A stretch of DNA of 64,000 bases, taken from Anaerolineae bacterium. Its GTDB lineage: Bacteria; Chloroflexota; Anaerolineae; DRVO01. Numbering within the stretch: position 1 is the first letter of the stretch; the number at the start of each line of letters is the position of its first letter. Positions 7,061 to 15,575 of this stretch are shown here, one piece after another. The notes under the pieces are model-generated. The model had not been told where the DNA came from. It ran no database searches and saw only the letters and a list, made by a program, of their open reading frames with translations. The stretch lies in the NCBI GenBank assembly GCA_013178015.1, contig JABLXR010000027.1, positions 1-64,000 on the forward strand, read 5' to 3'. The position numbers and the translations under genes were made by a program.

Positions 7061-8383
7061 CTACGCGAACATGGGCAGGTAGGGGCGATGAGCCTCGATC
7101 ATGCGATCGGCGATCTCCACTGCATGTTCCACCCGTTGCAGCGACGGATCTAGCAACAGGGCCTGCACCACGGCGCTGCGGCCGCCCTCCAGAGCCGCCT
7201 TCACGATCAACTCCTGCTGGGCGAACACCCGGCTCAGCACCCCCAGCACCCCGGCGGGCAGGGCCGGCACCGCCTGGGGATGCAGTCCATCGTCGCGGAC
7301 GGTGGTAGGCACCTCGACGAAAGCATCCAGGGGTAAGCCGGCGATGGAGTCGCCGTTGCGGGTGTTGGTCTGGAGGGTACGGCCATGCCCAAAGAGGAGG
7401 TTCTCGATCACCTCGGCAATCATGAAGCCCCCCATGGCCTCTCCACCCAGGTTCTGGTAGAGCTCGCCCAGATTGCGCTCGTCCACGCGGCGCGTCAGGT
7501 CGGCCCAGCCCCGCTGGCGAGAGGCGATCATGGCATCCACGTCCCGCAGCGCCAGCCCGTAGTCGGCGCCCCGGTTGGTATCCTCGCGGACAAAGAAGGG
7601 AAAGAACTCAGCCACGTGCCGGTCGGCCGGCGAGGGGTAGAGGCCAAAGTGGCGGAAGAGCAGGAAGCTCACCGGCTGGCCCTGGGGGCCGCGCTCCTCG
7701 TATCTCTGCCTCAGCAAGCCATAGGCGTCCTCGCCGTCTACCTCCAGCCGGGTGACCCAGGTGAGGTGGTTGAAGCCAGCTATGTCCACCGCCAGGCGCG
7801 TCTCATCCACTCCCAAGAAGCGGGCCAGGAAGCTCTTGAGCCCATAGATGCCGGGGCACAGGCCCACCACGGGCACCCCATTGCCCTCGTGGACCATGCG
7901 GCAGATGCTGCCTTCGGGGTTGGACATATTGACTATCCAGGCGCCCTCGCTGCTATAGCGCTTCATGTCCTCGGCGATGGCCCCGATCACCCCGTAGTTG
8001 CGCAGCCCAGCGAAGATGCCGCCCGGGTTGATGGTGTCGCCCACGATCTGATAGATACCGTAGTCTTTGGGCAGCTCGATGTCTATCCGGTGCGCCTTCA
8101 GCCGACCGGCGCGCAGAGCGGTCACCACGAAATCTGCGCCCTCCAGAGCCTGCCGCCGGTCTACAGTGCTCTCTACCTGCAACTCACTCCCCACGCCCTC
8201 GGCCATCAGGCTCACAGCGCGGGCCATCACGGCCAGGTCGGCCTCCTCCTCCGGCGGAGCAAAGAGGGTCAGGGTGGACTCGGCCGCCACTTCCGGTCGC
8301 CGGATCAAGTGGGCGGCGGCGCCCAGGGTGAAGCCGCTGGTGGCGCTGATGAAGGCGATCTTGATCGGTTGCGTCTTAGCCAT
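7061..8383 (-). CDS. glycoside hydrolase family 4 enzyme, divergent
   Basis: A 440-residue GH4 protein. GH4 enzymes use NAD+ and a divalent metal and cleave alpha- or beta-glycosides by a redox-elimination mechanism in the cytosol. The metal ligands appear as Cys176 (GLCPG) and His206 (GFNHLTW), with NMSNPEGS at about 152-159. The N-terminal nucleotide loop reads FISATSGF instead of the usual GGGS, so the cofactor pocket differs from its two paralogues. The ATG at 8383 starts right at the Rossmann strand. It is the last gene of a minus-strand cluster with two more GH4 genes and a sugar-type importer. Confidence 0.88.
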   Translation of the reverse strand: MAKTQPIKIAFISATSGFTLGAAAHLIRRPEVAAESTLTLFAPPEEEADLAVMARAVSLMAEGVGSELQVESTVDRRQALEGADFVVTALRAGRLKAHRIDIELPKDYGIYQIVGDTINPGGIFAGLRNYGVIGAIAEDMKRYSSEGAWIVNMSNPEGSICRMVHEGNGVPVVGLCPGIYGLKSFLARFLGVDETRLAVDIAGFNHLTWVTRLEVDGEDAYGLLRQRYEERGPQGQPVSFLLFRHFGLYPSPADRHVAEFFPFFVREDTNRGADYGLALRDVDAMIASRQRGWADLTRRVDERNLGELYQNLGGEAMGGFMIAEVIENLLFGHGRTLQTNTRNGDSIAGLPLDAFVEVPTTVRDDGLHPQAVPALPAGVLGVLSRVFAQQELIVKAALEGGRSAVVQALLLDPSLQRVEHAVEIADRMIEAHRPYLPMFA

Positions 8384-8513
8384 AAGCTCAGCCTCTGTTG
8401 GTGACGTTGGGGAGAGCCCTCGCCCACGCCATCTGGCGGCACCCCTCTCCCACGCCTGGGACAGGAAAGGGCGGGCTCCCCTTCCTTCGCAGCGAAGGGC
8501 GCTGGGGGGTACG

Positions 8514-9863
8514 TCAGTCGGCGAAGAACCGCGGCAGCACCGGGCGGGAGGCCTCAAGCATCTCGTCCAGCATCTGCTCGGCTTCCTCCACGTCGAAGGA
8601 GTACATGAGCGGGTCCATGAGCAGGGCCTGTAGGGCAAGCTTGCGATCGCCCTTCATGGCCGCCTCCACCGTCAGGCTCTGCACCGTGCCGTAGAGGTTG
8701 GTCCAGCCAGCGGCTGCCTCCGGCAACTCCCCGAAATGCACGGGGTGGAAACCGTAGGCATCGCAGGAGACGTCAATCTCCACCACCACCTCGGGGCCGA
8801 CGTTGGAGATGGCCCCCCGGTTCATGACGTTCAGGGTGAAGGTGTCACCTCGATCGTAGACTATGGAGCCGATCATCTGCTCCGCCTTCTCCACCGACTG
8901 GTAGCCGCCGGTCAGGAGTGGCCCCTCTCCTGCGGCCGCCTTCTCGATATTGGCCCACACGACCTTGCGCTTCTCCACCCGCTCCTCAATATAGTCGTGC
9001 TTGAGGCCGTACTTGCCGATGTCCACTCCCTTGCGGATGAAGTGGGGCACGAACTCGGAGGTGTGCCCATCGCCGGGGATGGGCCAGGCGCCGTAGACCT
9101 CGTAGAGGGTGCGGCTGACCATGTCCATGCCCTGGGCGAAGCTAGCAGCGTACTTGGACTCGTAGCTGTCGGAGGCTCGGCGGCTGTGGGTGCGGGTGTA
9201 GTCGCGCCACTCGGCCAGCAGGTCCCGCCCGTCGGCCTCCAGGGTGGTGATCCAGTTCATGTGATTGACGCCCGCCGCCCGATAGCGCATGGACGCCGGA
9301 TCCACCCCCAGGGCCTCGCCGATCCGGCCCAGGTAGCCGTATATGCCCGGGCAGACCCCGGCGCAGGGGATGGAAGTGTGACGCAAGACGCCCAGGGTGA
9401 TGCTGGACATGGGATTGGTGTAGTTGAGGAGCATGGCATCCGGGCAGAGCCGCTCCATGTCCTGGGCCACCTCGACGATCATGGGCACGGCCTTGAGCCC
9501 CTGCATCAGGCCGCCAGGCCCCACGCTCATTCCTGCTGGCTCCATGAGGCCGTGTTCCAGGGCGATGCTCACGTCCTTCGACCAGTACTGATGTCCGCCC
9601 GCCATGAAGGTGGTGATGACGAAGTCGGCCCCTTCCAGCGCTTGCTGGCGGTCGGTGGTGGACACGAAGTCTATGTCGCCGCCGCTCTCCCGTCTCATCC
9701 GCTGGACGTAGCGCATCATGGTGTCCAGGTGGTCGCGGTCGGTGTCCATCAGGACGAGGGTGCTGCCCCGCAGGGGCTCGTACATGAGAAAGTCGTGGGC
9801 GAAGGACGGCATCCAGGTCATGCTGGCCCCGCCGATGAAGGCAACTCGAACCGCTCTCGACAT
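8514..9863 (-). CDS. glycoside hydrolase family 4 (alpha-glucosidase/galactosidase-type)
   Basis: A full-length GH4 enzyme (449 aa). The Rossmann loop is GGASMTW (11-17), the substrate loop NYTNPMSS (147-154), and the metal ligands Cys171 (GVCPG) and His201 (GVNHMNW). It is close to the GH4 at 10485-11783 in motif spelling and length, so the two look like paralogues with different substrates. GH4 substrate (alpha-glucosides, alpha-galactosides, glucuronides) cannot be set from sequence alone. The ABC importer upstream suggests the substrate is taken up whole and split inside the cell. Confidence 0.93.
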   Translation of the reverse strand: MSRAVRVAFIGGASMTWMPSFAHDFLMYEPLRGSTLVLMDTDRDHLDTMMRYVQRMRRESGGDIDFVSTTDRQQALEGADFVITTFMAGGHQYWSKDVSIALEHGLMEPAGMSVGPGGLMQGLKAVPMIVEVAQDMERLCPDAMLLNYTNPMSSITLGVLRHTSIPCAGVCPGIYGYLGRIGEALGVDPASMRYRAAGVNHMNWITTLEADGRDLLAEWRDYTRTHSRRASDSYESKYAASFAQGMDMVSRTLYEVYGAWPIPGDGHTSEFVPHFIRKGVDIGKYGLKHDYIEERVEKRKVVWANIEKAAAGEGPLLTGGYQSVEKAEQMIGSIVYDRGDTFTLNVMNRGAISNVGPEVVVEIDVSCDAYGFHPVHFGELPEAAAGWTNLYGTVQSLTVEAAMKGDRKLALQALLMDPLMYSFDVEEAEQMLDEMLEASRPVLPRFFAD

Positions 9864-9907
9864 TGTTAGCCTCCGCTATAGTGGCCCCGACGTCAGCCCC
9901 GGCGTGT

Positions 9908-10132
9908 CTAGAGAGCAAACCACTCCTCTACCGTGAGGCCGACAATCCGGACGATTGCCCGAACGGTACCCACGGGTAGATCACGGGACTGGTGCATGGG
10001 GATAGGTATCTTCAATCGGCTGTCAGGATGGCGCATGAACAGGTGCTTGCCACCGCCGTACGGCCCCTCGAAGCCCAGTGCACGCAGCTTACGGATTACC
10101 TCGCGGGGTGGCTCCGGGCTGAGCTTGGGCAT
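9908..10132 (-). CDS. hicA: HicA-type mRNA interferase toxin
   Basis: A 74-residue protein with the double-stranded-RNA-binding-like HicA fold: an N-terminal helix (PPREVIRKLRALGFE), the GGKHLFMRHP strand with the catalytic His, and a C-terminal TVRAIVRIVGLTVEEW helix. HicA cleaves mRNA and is held inactive by HicB. It follows the HicB-like gene by 7 bases on the same strand. The pair lies between two GH4 genes in an otherwise metabolic cluster. Confidence 0.88.
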   Translation of the reverse strand: MPKLSPEPPREVIRKLRALGFEGPYGGGKHLFMRHPDSRLKIPIPMHQSRDLPVGTVRAIVRIVGLTVEEWFAL

Positions 10133-10139
10133 TGGGGCC

Positions 10140-10433
10140 TCAGGCGGCGGAGCAGTCGGTAGCGTAGGCTAGGCCGAACCCGCCGATGACCGGCACTTCA
10201 TCACCGAACCGCAGGGCCATCACAAGCCAACCCTGCACGGCGTCCTCCGCCATGATGGCGGCCTCGGCACGAGTGGCTCCCGAGGTCACGCATCCCGGCA
10301 ACACCGGCACCTCAACGGTCCACTGGCCATCCTCATCCTCAGAGAAGACGGCGTAGCTTAGCGCCAGACGGACGTACTCATTCCAGGTCAGGGGCACCAT
10401 TTCAGCCTCGCCTTTCATACTGTTAGGCGACAT
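10140..10433 (-). CDS. hicB: HicB-type antitoxin
   Basis: This 97-residue protein has the HicB pseudo-RNase-H fold: YAVFSEDEDGQWTVEVPVLPGCVTSGATRAEA at about 27-58, then AEDAVQGWLVMALRFGDEVP. In this family the antitoxin gene can precede the toxin gene, as here. No C-terminal ribbon-helix-helix DNA-binding domain is visible, so autoregulation may be weak or absent. Several in-frame starts exist (10433, 10418, 10398); the last has a better-placed GGCGAGG, so the true protein may be up to 12 residues shorter. Confidence 0.85.
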   Translation of the reverse strand: MSPNSMKGEAEMVPLTWNEYVRLALSYAVFSEDEDGQWTVEVPVLPGCVTSGATRAEAAIMAEDAVQGWLVMALRFGDEVPVIGGFGLAYATDCSAA

Positions 10434-10484
10434 TGTACCGCCGATTGCTGTGTCTGAGCAGCTGGACTGAGCCGAAAGCGACGA

Positions 10485-11783
10485 CTACCGGCTGGCGTAG
10501 AACGCCGGCAGCCACTCCTTGTTGGCCTCTAGCATCTCATCCATCATGGACCGGACCTGTTGCACCTCCAGGCTGTAGCACATGGGGTCCAGCAGCAAGG
10601 CCTGGAGGGCCAGCTTGCGGTCGCCCTCTACAGCGGCGCGCACGGTCAGGTCCTGCACCGTGCCCAGCAGGTTCACCCAACCGGCCACCGCCGGCGGCAA
10701 CTCCCCGAAGTGCAGGGGATGGAACCCGTGGGCACCGATCTGCACCGGCGCCTCCACCACCACCTCCGGCATCACGTTCTCGATGGCACCCCGATTCATG
10801 AAGTTCAGGTCATAGATACGCTTCTCGTCGAAGAGGATGCTGGTGATCATGTGATCCAGCTTCTCCAGCGACTCCCCCCGAGGCCCAGGGACGGGTGCCT
10901 GGCCGGCCAGCGCGGCCTCGATCTCCTGGCGGTACCGGGCCCGTTGCGCCATGCGGTTCTCTACGAAGTTGTGCCGCAGCCGGTAGCGGGATAGGTCCAC
11001 CCCCGGCCGAAGGTAGTAAGGCCAGCACTCCGAAGTGTGGTCGTCGCCGGGGGTGGGGAAGGCCCCGAACAGGTCGTAGAGCTCGGCGCTGATGGCCAGC
11101 GGGTTGTCGCTCACCCTCGCCTTCTCCACGATCTGTGGCAGTAGGTCCTCGCCCGACTCTCTGTGCCTGACCTCCAGCACCCAGTTGAGGTGATTCACGC
11201 CGGCGGCCCGGTAGGCCAGATCGTCTCTCTCCATCCCTAGGAAGTCGGCGAACCACTGCATGGCGATGGTGATGCCGGGGCACACCCCGATGGCCTTGAT
11301 CCGGCTGTGCCGCTGCAGGGCCAGCGTGATGCTCGACATGGGGTTGGTGTAGTTGAACAGGGGCGCGTCGGGGCAGAGCCTCTCCATGGCGTGGGCCAGG
11401 CTGAGGAGCTGGGGGATGGCCTTGAGCCCCTGGATGAAGCCACCGGGGCCGACGCTCATGCCCTTAGGGTGCTGGACGCCGTACCTGTGGGCAATGTTCA
11501 GGTCGGTGGCCCAGGCGTTGTGGCCGCCGGCCATGAAAGTGGAGACCACGAAGTCGGCGCCGTCGATGGCCTCGTCCCGGTCCAGGCTGGTGAGCACCTC
11601 CAGGTCGCCACCCTGCTCCGCGATCATGCGCCGCACATAAGGGGCCATCAGGTCTAGGGCCTTCTGGTCCACGTCCATGAGGACGACGGTGCTGCCGGCC
11701 AACTCCGGAGTGCGCAGCAGGTCGTGAGTGAAGCGCGGTATCCAGGTGAGGCTTCCGCCTCCGATGAAGACGATACGTGGCAT
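10485..11783 (-). CDS. glycoside hydrolase family 4 (alpha-glucosidase/galactosidase-type)
   Basis: A GH4 enzyme of 432 residues. The nucleotide loop is canonical (GGGSLTW, 8-14); the substrate loop is NYTNPMSS (144-151); Cys168 (GVCPG) and His198 (GVNHLNW) supply the metal site. The C-terminal third includes FNRGAIENVMPE-like spacing shared with the paralogue at 8514-9863. It is the first GH4 gene after the methyltransferase gene and is separated from it by a long inverted-repeat element. Intracellular glycoside cleavage is the expected role. Confidence 0.93.
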   Translation of the reverse strand: MPRIVFIGGGSLTWIPRFTHDLLRTPELAGSTVVLMDVDQKALDLMAPYVRRMIAEQGGDLEVLTSLDRDEAIDGADFVVSTFMAGGHNAWATDLNIAHRYGVQHPKGMSVGPGGFIQGLKAIPQLLSLAHAMERLCPDAPLFNYTNPMSSITLALQRHSRIKAIGVCPGITIAMQWFADFLGMERDDLAYRAAGVNHLNWVLEVRHRESGEDLLPQIVEKARVSDNPLAISAELYDLFGAFPTPGDDHTSECWPYYLRPGVDLSRYRLRHNFVENRMAQRARYRQEIEAALAGQAPVPGPRGESLEKLDHMITSILFDEKRIYDLNFMNRGAIENVMPEVVVEAPVQIGAHGFHPLHFGELPPAVAGWVNLLGTVQDLTVRAAVEGDRKLALQALLLDPMCYSLEVQQVRSMMDEMLEANKEWLPAFYASR

Positions 11784-11818
11784 GGTCTATCTCTCCATAG
11801 CTTCAGATGGCCGGTGGG

Positions 11819-11958
11819 ACGGGGAGAGGGGGAGACAGGGAGAGGGGGAGAGGGGGAGACACGGAGACGGAGACGTTCCTCCTCCATTCGCGTCGCCGCC
11901 TCACCCCCTCTCCCTGTCTCCGCGTCTCCGCGTCTCCCCGTCTCCCTGTCTCCCCGTC
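11819..11958 (-). repeat. word-type inverted repeat abutting a stop codon (GGGAGA/TCTCCC words)
   Basis: The left half is a run of ggggagaggg and ggagacacggagacgg words (11819-11876). The right half is their complement, ctccctgtctccgcgtctcc (11904-11958). It ends one base from the stop codon of the methyltransferase gene at 11960. The predicted fold is a very long imperfect hairpin with alternative registers. See the elements at 13431, 15447, 39024, 40784, 45251, 46140, 47320, 57658 and 62693. Confidence 0.85.
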
Positions 11959-11959
11959 G

Positions 11960-13399
11960 TCATGGCTCGCTGCGTCCTTCAGGGAGGCCGGTGCCCCCCA
12001 CGATCTGCTGGGCCGCCTCTCGGTACAGGTGCCGTAGGGCGCGGGCCTGCTCGGCCGGGAGCTCGAACTCGCATGCGTCCAGCAGCCGGCGCATCTCCTC
12101 TCGGGCGCGGTGGCGCAGGTCGGGGGCGCCAGCGGCGAGCCAGCCGTTGAGCATGCGCCGCTCGGAGAGCTTCGGGAGCCAGTACGCTTGGCGGAAGTGC
12201 TGCAGGGTCGAGTCCAGGCCCATGAAGCTGCCGGCCAGGGCTCCTTCCTCGGCCACCGCCGGGTCCAGGGCCTCCGGGCCCAGCTCGATGCCGCGGGCGA
12301 AGCGCTCGGCATAGTCGGCGATCTCCCGGTCCATCACCAGCATCTCGGGGCTCCACACCTCGTCCACCGAGAGCATGCCCGCCCCGAAGAAGGCACGCGA
12401 TCCCATCAGAACGCCCGCCACCGCCGAGCCGGCCCTTTCCAGCGCCGCCTGGAAGTCCGGCCGCTTGGACATGCTGCGGATGGAGCGGGTGGCGCCGTTC
12501 TCCCGGCCGTAGAAGGCGGCCATTTCCATGCGGAACATGTCGCAGAGGTTCATCTCCGGCGCTCCGTAGACCATGGTCCCGAACTTCATGTCCATGGGGA
12601 AAGCCATGAAGCCGAAACTGACCCGAGCGTCCGGCCGAAGCAGCTTGATGACCACCAGCCCGCCGAAGGACTCGGCCAGGGCCAGCATGAAGGCCGAGGG
12701 CATGTGTATGGGCGCCGTGGCCCCCATGACCGGCATGGAGCCCACGCTGAACCGGTCCACGCGGTTCAAGAAGCGCTCGACGACCTGGAAGGAGTCGCCC
12801 ATGAGCTTGAGCGGGCTAATGACATAGAGGGGGAGCGACGTCTCTCGCCCCAGCACCTCGTCCATGCGCAGGAGGTACTCGTAGGCCTCCAGCGGGCAGG
12901 GGGCGGTGAAGCTGGGACCGCCCCGGCCGTAGAGGGCTCCGATCACGTACTCGCCCAGGGCTTGCATATCCGGGGGCACGTCCTGAGGGAAGCCGGGGGC
13001 GTGCCCGCTCACGTCCACATCGTGCATGGCGTCGAAGAGCCGGACGCCTTCGACCAGGTCGTCCCAAGTGACGGGGCGAATCCGGTCGGTGTCTGGGTCC
13101 ACAATGTGATGGGCACAGCAGCCGCCACTCAGGTGAATGCGGTCACCCTGAGCGGGCTGCCAGGGGCGCGGCTCCGGCCGCTGCAGCAAGTCCTCGACCA
13201 GCTGGGACTCGAAGCGGGCCCGGCCCTCGACCACCGAAACACCTCGATGGCGCGCCAGCGTCTCCCGAAGGGAGGCCGACTCCACCTCCAGCCCGGTCCG
13301 CTCCAGGATGGTCAGAGCGCCGTCGTGCACCGCCTGGCGCTGCTCATCGGTGAGGAGCGGCCCCCTCACCGGCACCGCTCGGGTTGTGGGTTCTACCAT
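11960..13399 (-). CDS. MttB-superfamily (trimethylamine methyltransferase family) protein, pyrrolysine-free
   Basis: A protein of about 479 aa matching the MttB/MtgB superfamily TIM barrel: TDEQRQAVHDGALTILERTG near the N-terminus, the GGCCAHHIVDPDTDRIRPVT strand-turn, and DSTLQHFRQAYWLPKLSERR toward the end. No in-frame TAG interrupts it, so it lacks pyrrolysine, as in MtgB-like enzymes acting on glycine betaine or related quaternary amines. Such enzymes transfer a methyl group to a corrinoid protein; no corrinoid protein gene is in this window. The start is uncertain: GTG 13429, GTG 13402 (after GAGGAG) or ATG 13399. It is clustered with an ABC importer and a URO-D-family gene. Confidence 0.88.
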   Translation of the reverse strand: MVEPTTRAVPVRGPLLTDEQRQAVHDGALTILERTGLEVESASLRETLARHRGVSVVEGRARFESQLVEDLLQRPEPRPWQPAQGDRIHLSGGCCAHHIVDPDTDRIRPVTWDDLVEGVRLFDAMHDVDVSGHAPGFPQDVPPDMQALGEYVIGALYGRGGPSFTAPCPLEAYEYLLRMDEVLGRETSLPLYVISPLKLMGDSFQVVERFLNRVDRFSVGSMPVMGATAPIHMPSAFMLALAESFGGLVVIKLLRPDARVSFGFMAFPMDMKFGTMVYGAPEMNLCDMFRMEMAAFYGRENGATRSIRSMSKRPDFQAALERAGSAVAGVLMGSRAFFGAGMLSVDEVWSPEMLVMDREIADYAERFARGIELGPEALDPAVAEEGALAGSFMGLDSTLQHFRQAYWLPKLSERRMLNGWLAAGAPDLRHRAREEMRRLLDACEFELPAEQARALRHLYREAAQQIVGGTGLPEGRSEP

Positions 13400-13430
13400 C
13401 ACGTAATCGAACTCCTCGGATTCTGCCACA

Positions 13431-13603
13431 GGGACGGGGAGAGGGGGAGACGCGGGGACGGGGAGACAGGGGGACCGGGCGACGCCGAGACGAGAGGTAC
13501 GATCCCTCTCCCATGTCTCCCGCTCTCTACGTCTTCACATCTCCGCTTCACACCCTCTCCGTGTCTCCCCTCTCCCCCTCTCCGCGTCGCCCCTTCTCCC
13601 TGT
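13431..13603 (-). repeat. word-type inverted repeat abutting a stop codon (GGGAGA/TCTCCC words)
   Basis: Same word family as the element at 11819-11958: purine-rich words on the left (ggacggggagagggggagac) and pyrimidine words on the right (ccgtgtctcccctctccc). It touches the stop codon of the permease gene at 13604. The central part has diverged from the other copy, so only the word grammar and not the exact sequence is conserved. Confidence 0.85.
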
Positions 13604-14506
13604 CTACCTCCCCGCCAGGCCGGTGACGCTGATGCCCCGGATGAAGTACCTCTGGGCGATGAAGAACAGGATGATGACTGGCAGCACCTGGATCATGGAG
13701 GCCGCCATCAGGTAGTTCACCCGCTGGCTGCGGGTATTCTGGAAAGTGCGCAGGGCCAGGGCCAGGGTGTACTTGTGCATCGAGTTGAGGTAGATGAGCG
13801 GGCCCATGAAAGCGTTCCAGTGGTCCAGCACCTGGAAGATGAGCACGCTGGCCAGGGCCGGCCCCGACAGCGGTATGGCGATGCGGTAGTAGATCCAGAA
13901 GTTGCTGGCCCCGTCCATCCGGGCCGCCTCGTCCAGCTCGTAGGGCAGGGAAAGGAAGAACTGCCGCAAGAGGAAGACGCTGAAAGCCGTCCCCCCCAGC
14001 CAGTACGGCACCGTCAGGGGCAGGAAGGTGTTCAGCCAGCCGAGGTAGCGAAAGATGAGGAAGGTTGGGACGAGCGTGACCACGCCAGGCAGCATCATGG
14101 TGGAGATCACCAGGAAGAAGACCCGCTCCCGGCCCCAGAAGCGCAGCCGGGCGAAGGCGAACGCCGCCAGGCTGGAGGTCAGGAGGGTGCCCAGGGTGGC
14201 GAACACGGTGATGGTCAGGGTGTTGATGACGTAGCGGTAGAAGGGGACCGCCAGGACTTCCATGAACTCCACGTAGTTGCGCCAGGCTACCGGGTTGGGA
14301 ATCCACTTGGGCGGAAACACCCATTCCTGGCCCGAGACCTTGAGCGAAGTGGAAGTCATCCACAGCATGGGCAGCATCATGGCAACGGAGGCGACGATGA
14401 GCACCAGGTGGAGAATGGCGCGTCCGACCAGGCTGCGGGCCCGTGCCACGGTCCTGGTCCTGGCTTGGGCCCGCGCTCGGATGGCCTCAGTAGTGATGAC
14501 GCTCAT
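13604..14506 (-). CDS. ABC sugar-type permease, MalG/CUT1-like
   Basis: A 300-residue inner-membrane permease with six predicted helices. It carries the ATPase-coupling EAA loop ELDEAARMDGASNFWIYYRI at about 196-215, the hallmark of binding-protein-dependent permeases; its spelling matches the CUT1 (oligosaccharide/glycerol-phosphate) class. The stop of the partner permease directly abuts this start (14507/14506). No ABC ATPase gene is in the cluster, as is usual when a shared MsmK-type ATPase is encoded elsewhere. Confidence 0.95.
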   Translation of the reverse strand: MSVITTEAIRARAQARTRTVARARSLVGRAILHLVLIVASVAMMLPMLWMTSTSLKVSGQEWVFPPKWIPNPVAWRNYVEFMEVLAVPFYRYVINTLTITVFATLGTLLTSSLAAFAFARLRFWGRERVFFLVISTMMLPGVVTLVPTFLIFRYLGWLNTFLPLTVPYWLGGTAFSVFLLRQFFLSLPYELDEAARMDGASNFWIYYRIAIPLSGPALASVLIFQVLDHWNAFMGPLIYLNSMHKYTLALALRTFQNTRSQRVNYLMAASMIQVLPVIILFFIAQRYFIRGISVTGLAGR

Positions 14507-15433
14507 CTAGCGCGCCTCCTCGACTTCGTAGTACACCCAGGCTCGGGCGCCCCAGAACTGAATGAGGGTGAAGAAGAGCACGATGAGGAACAGCACCCAG
14601 GCCAGCGACGAGGCGTAGCCCATCTTGAAGTAGTCGAAGGCGTTGCGGTACAGGTAGAGCACGTAGAACAGGGTAGCGTTCTGAGGTCCGCCTCCAGTGG
14701 CGATGTAGGCGGTGGTGAAGACCTGGAATGATCCGATGATGCCGATGACCAGGTTGAAGAAGACGGTGGGAGAGAGCATGGGCAGGGTGACGGAGACGAA
14801 CCGACGCCAGGCGTTGGCACCGTCAATGCTGGCCGCTTCGTACAATTGGTCCGGTATGCCCTGCAGCCCTGCCAAGAAGATAATCATCTGGCTGCCGATG
14901 TGCCACACTCCCATGATGATGAAAGACGGCTTGGCTAGGTTCACGTCGAAGAGCCACTTCTGGGGAGGCAGGCCTAGCTGGTAGAGCAGAGCGTTGGCCA
15001 GCCCGAAGTCGGGGTTGAAGATCCAGATCCACAGCAAGGCGTTGGCCACCGCGGGCGTGAGGCTGGGGAGGAAGAAGAAAGTGCGGTAGACGTTCATCCC
15101 TCGCAGGCCGGTGTTGAGCAACACTGCCGCCAGCAGCGACAGGACCAGGTACAACGGCACCCCCAGGAAGGTGTAGAAGGCGGTGTTGTACAGGGACTTG
15201 GTGAAGAGCGGGTCCTGGGCCATCCGGGCGAAGTTGGCCATCCCGCTCAACTTGGGCGGGGTGAGGATGTCCCAGTCCATGAAGGCCATGACGGCGGACG
15301 CGATCATGGGCCCCAGGGTGAACCCCAAAAAGCCAACCACCCAAGGAGCTATGAACAGCCAGCCGTCTACGTTCTCCCGCCAATGCAGGCCCCGATATCG
15401 AGGCCGACGGCGCGTCTGCGCTAGAGTCGCCAT
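14507..15433 (-). CDS. ABC sugar-type permease, MalF/UgpA-like
   Basis: A 308-residue permease with six hydrophobic segments and the EAA motif QLYEAASIDGANAWRRFVSV near 205-224. It forms a heterodimer with the downstream MalG-like subunit in CUT1 importers. It is the second gene after the substrate-binding protein in this operon, separated by a word-type inverted-repeat element that may adjust relative expression of binding protein and permeases. Confidence 0.95.
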   Translation of the reverse strand: MATLAQTRRRPRYRGLHWRENVDGWLFIAPWVVGFLGFTLGPMIASAVMAFMDWDILTPPKLSGMANFARMAQDPLFTKSLYNTAFYTFLGVPLYLVLSLLAAVLLNTGLRGMNVYRTFFFLPSLTPAVANALLWIWIFNPDFGLANALLYQLGLPPQKWLFDVNLAKPSFIIMGVWHIGSQMIIFLAGLQGIPDQLYEAASIDGANAWRRFVSVTLPMLSPTVFFNLVIGIIGSFQVFTTAYIATGGGPQNATLFYVLYLYRNAFDYFKMGYASSLAWVLFLIVLFFTLIQFWGARAWVYYEVEEAR

Positions 15434-15446
15434 GGCACTCCCTCAT

Positions 15447-15575
15447 AGGGGATAGGTTACAGGGGTTAGGGAACAGGGAATATGGTTGGGGGAGTTAGCC
15501 TGGCGGCATCCCCCTCAACTCCCTGTCCCCGATAGCCTGTTCCCTGTAACCTGTCCCCTGTGACCTGTAACCTAT
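15447..15575 (-). repeat. word-type inverted repeat abutting a stop codon (GGGATAGGTTACAGGG words)
   Basis: The left arm (ataggttacaggggttaggg) pairs with the right arm (ccctgtaacctgtcccctgt), with reiterated cctgtaacct words. The right end is directly next to the stop codon of the binding-protein gene at 15576. Downstream permease genes are needed at lower level than the binding protein in CUT1 systems, which fits an mRNA-stabilising or attenuating hairpin here. Confidence 0.85.

Noticed and set aside
11960-13399. Possible pyrrolysine-containing MttB.
   Set aside because: The reading frame is uninterrupted by TAG, and no pyrrolysine genes are in the window.
12110-14731. Very long plus-strand open frame opposite the methyltransferase and permease genes.
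   Set aside because: It is the antisense shadow of well-supported minus-strand genes and has no recognisable domain.
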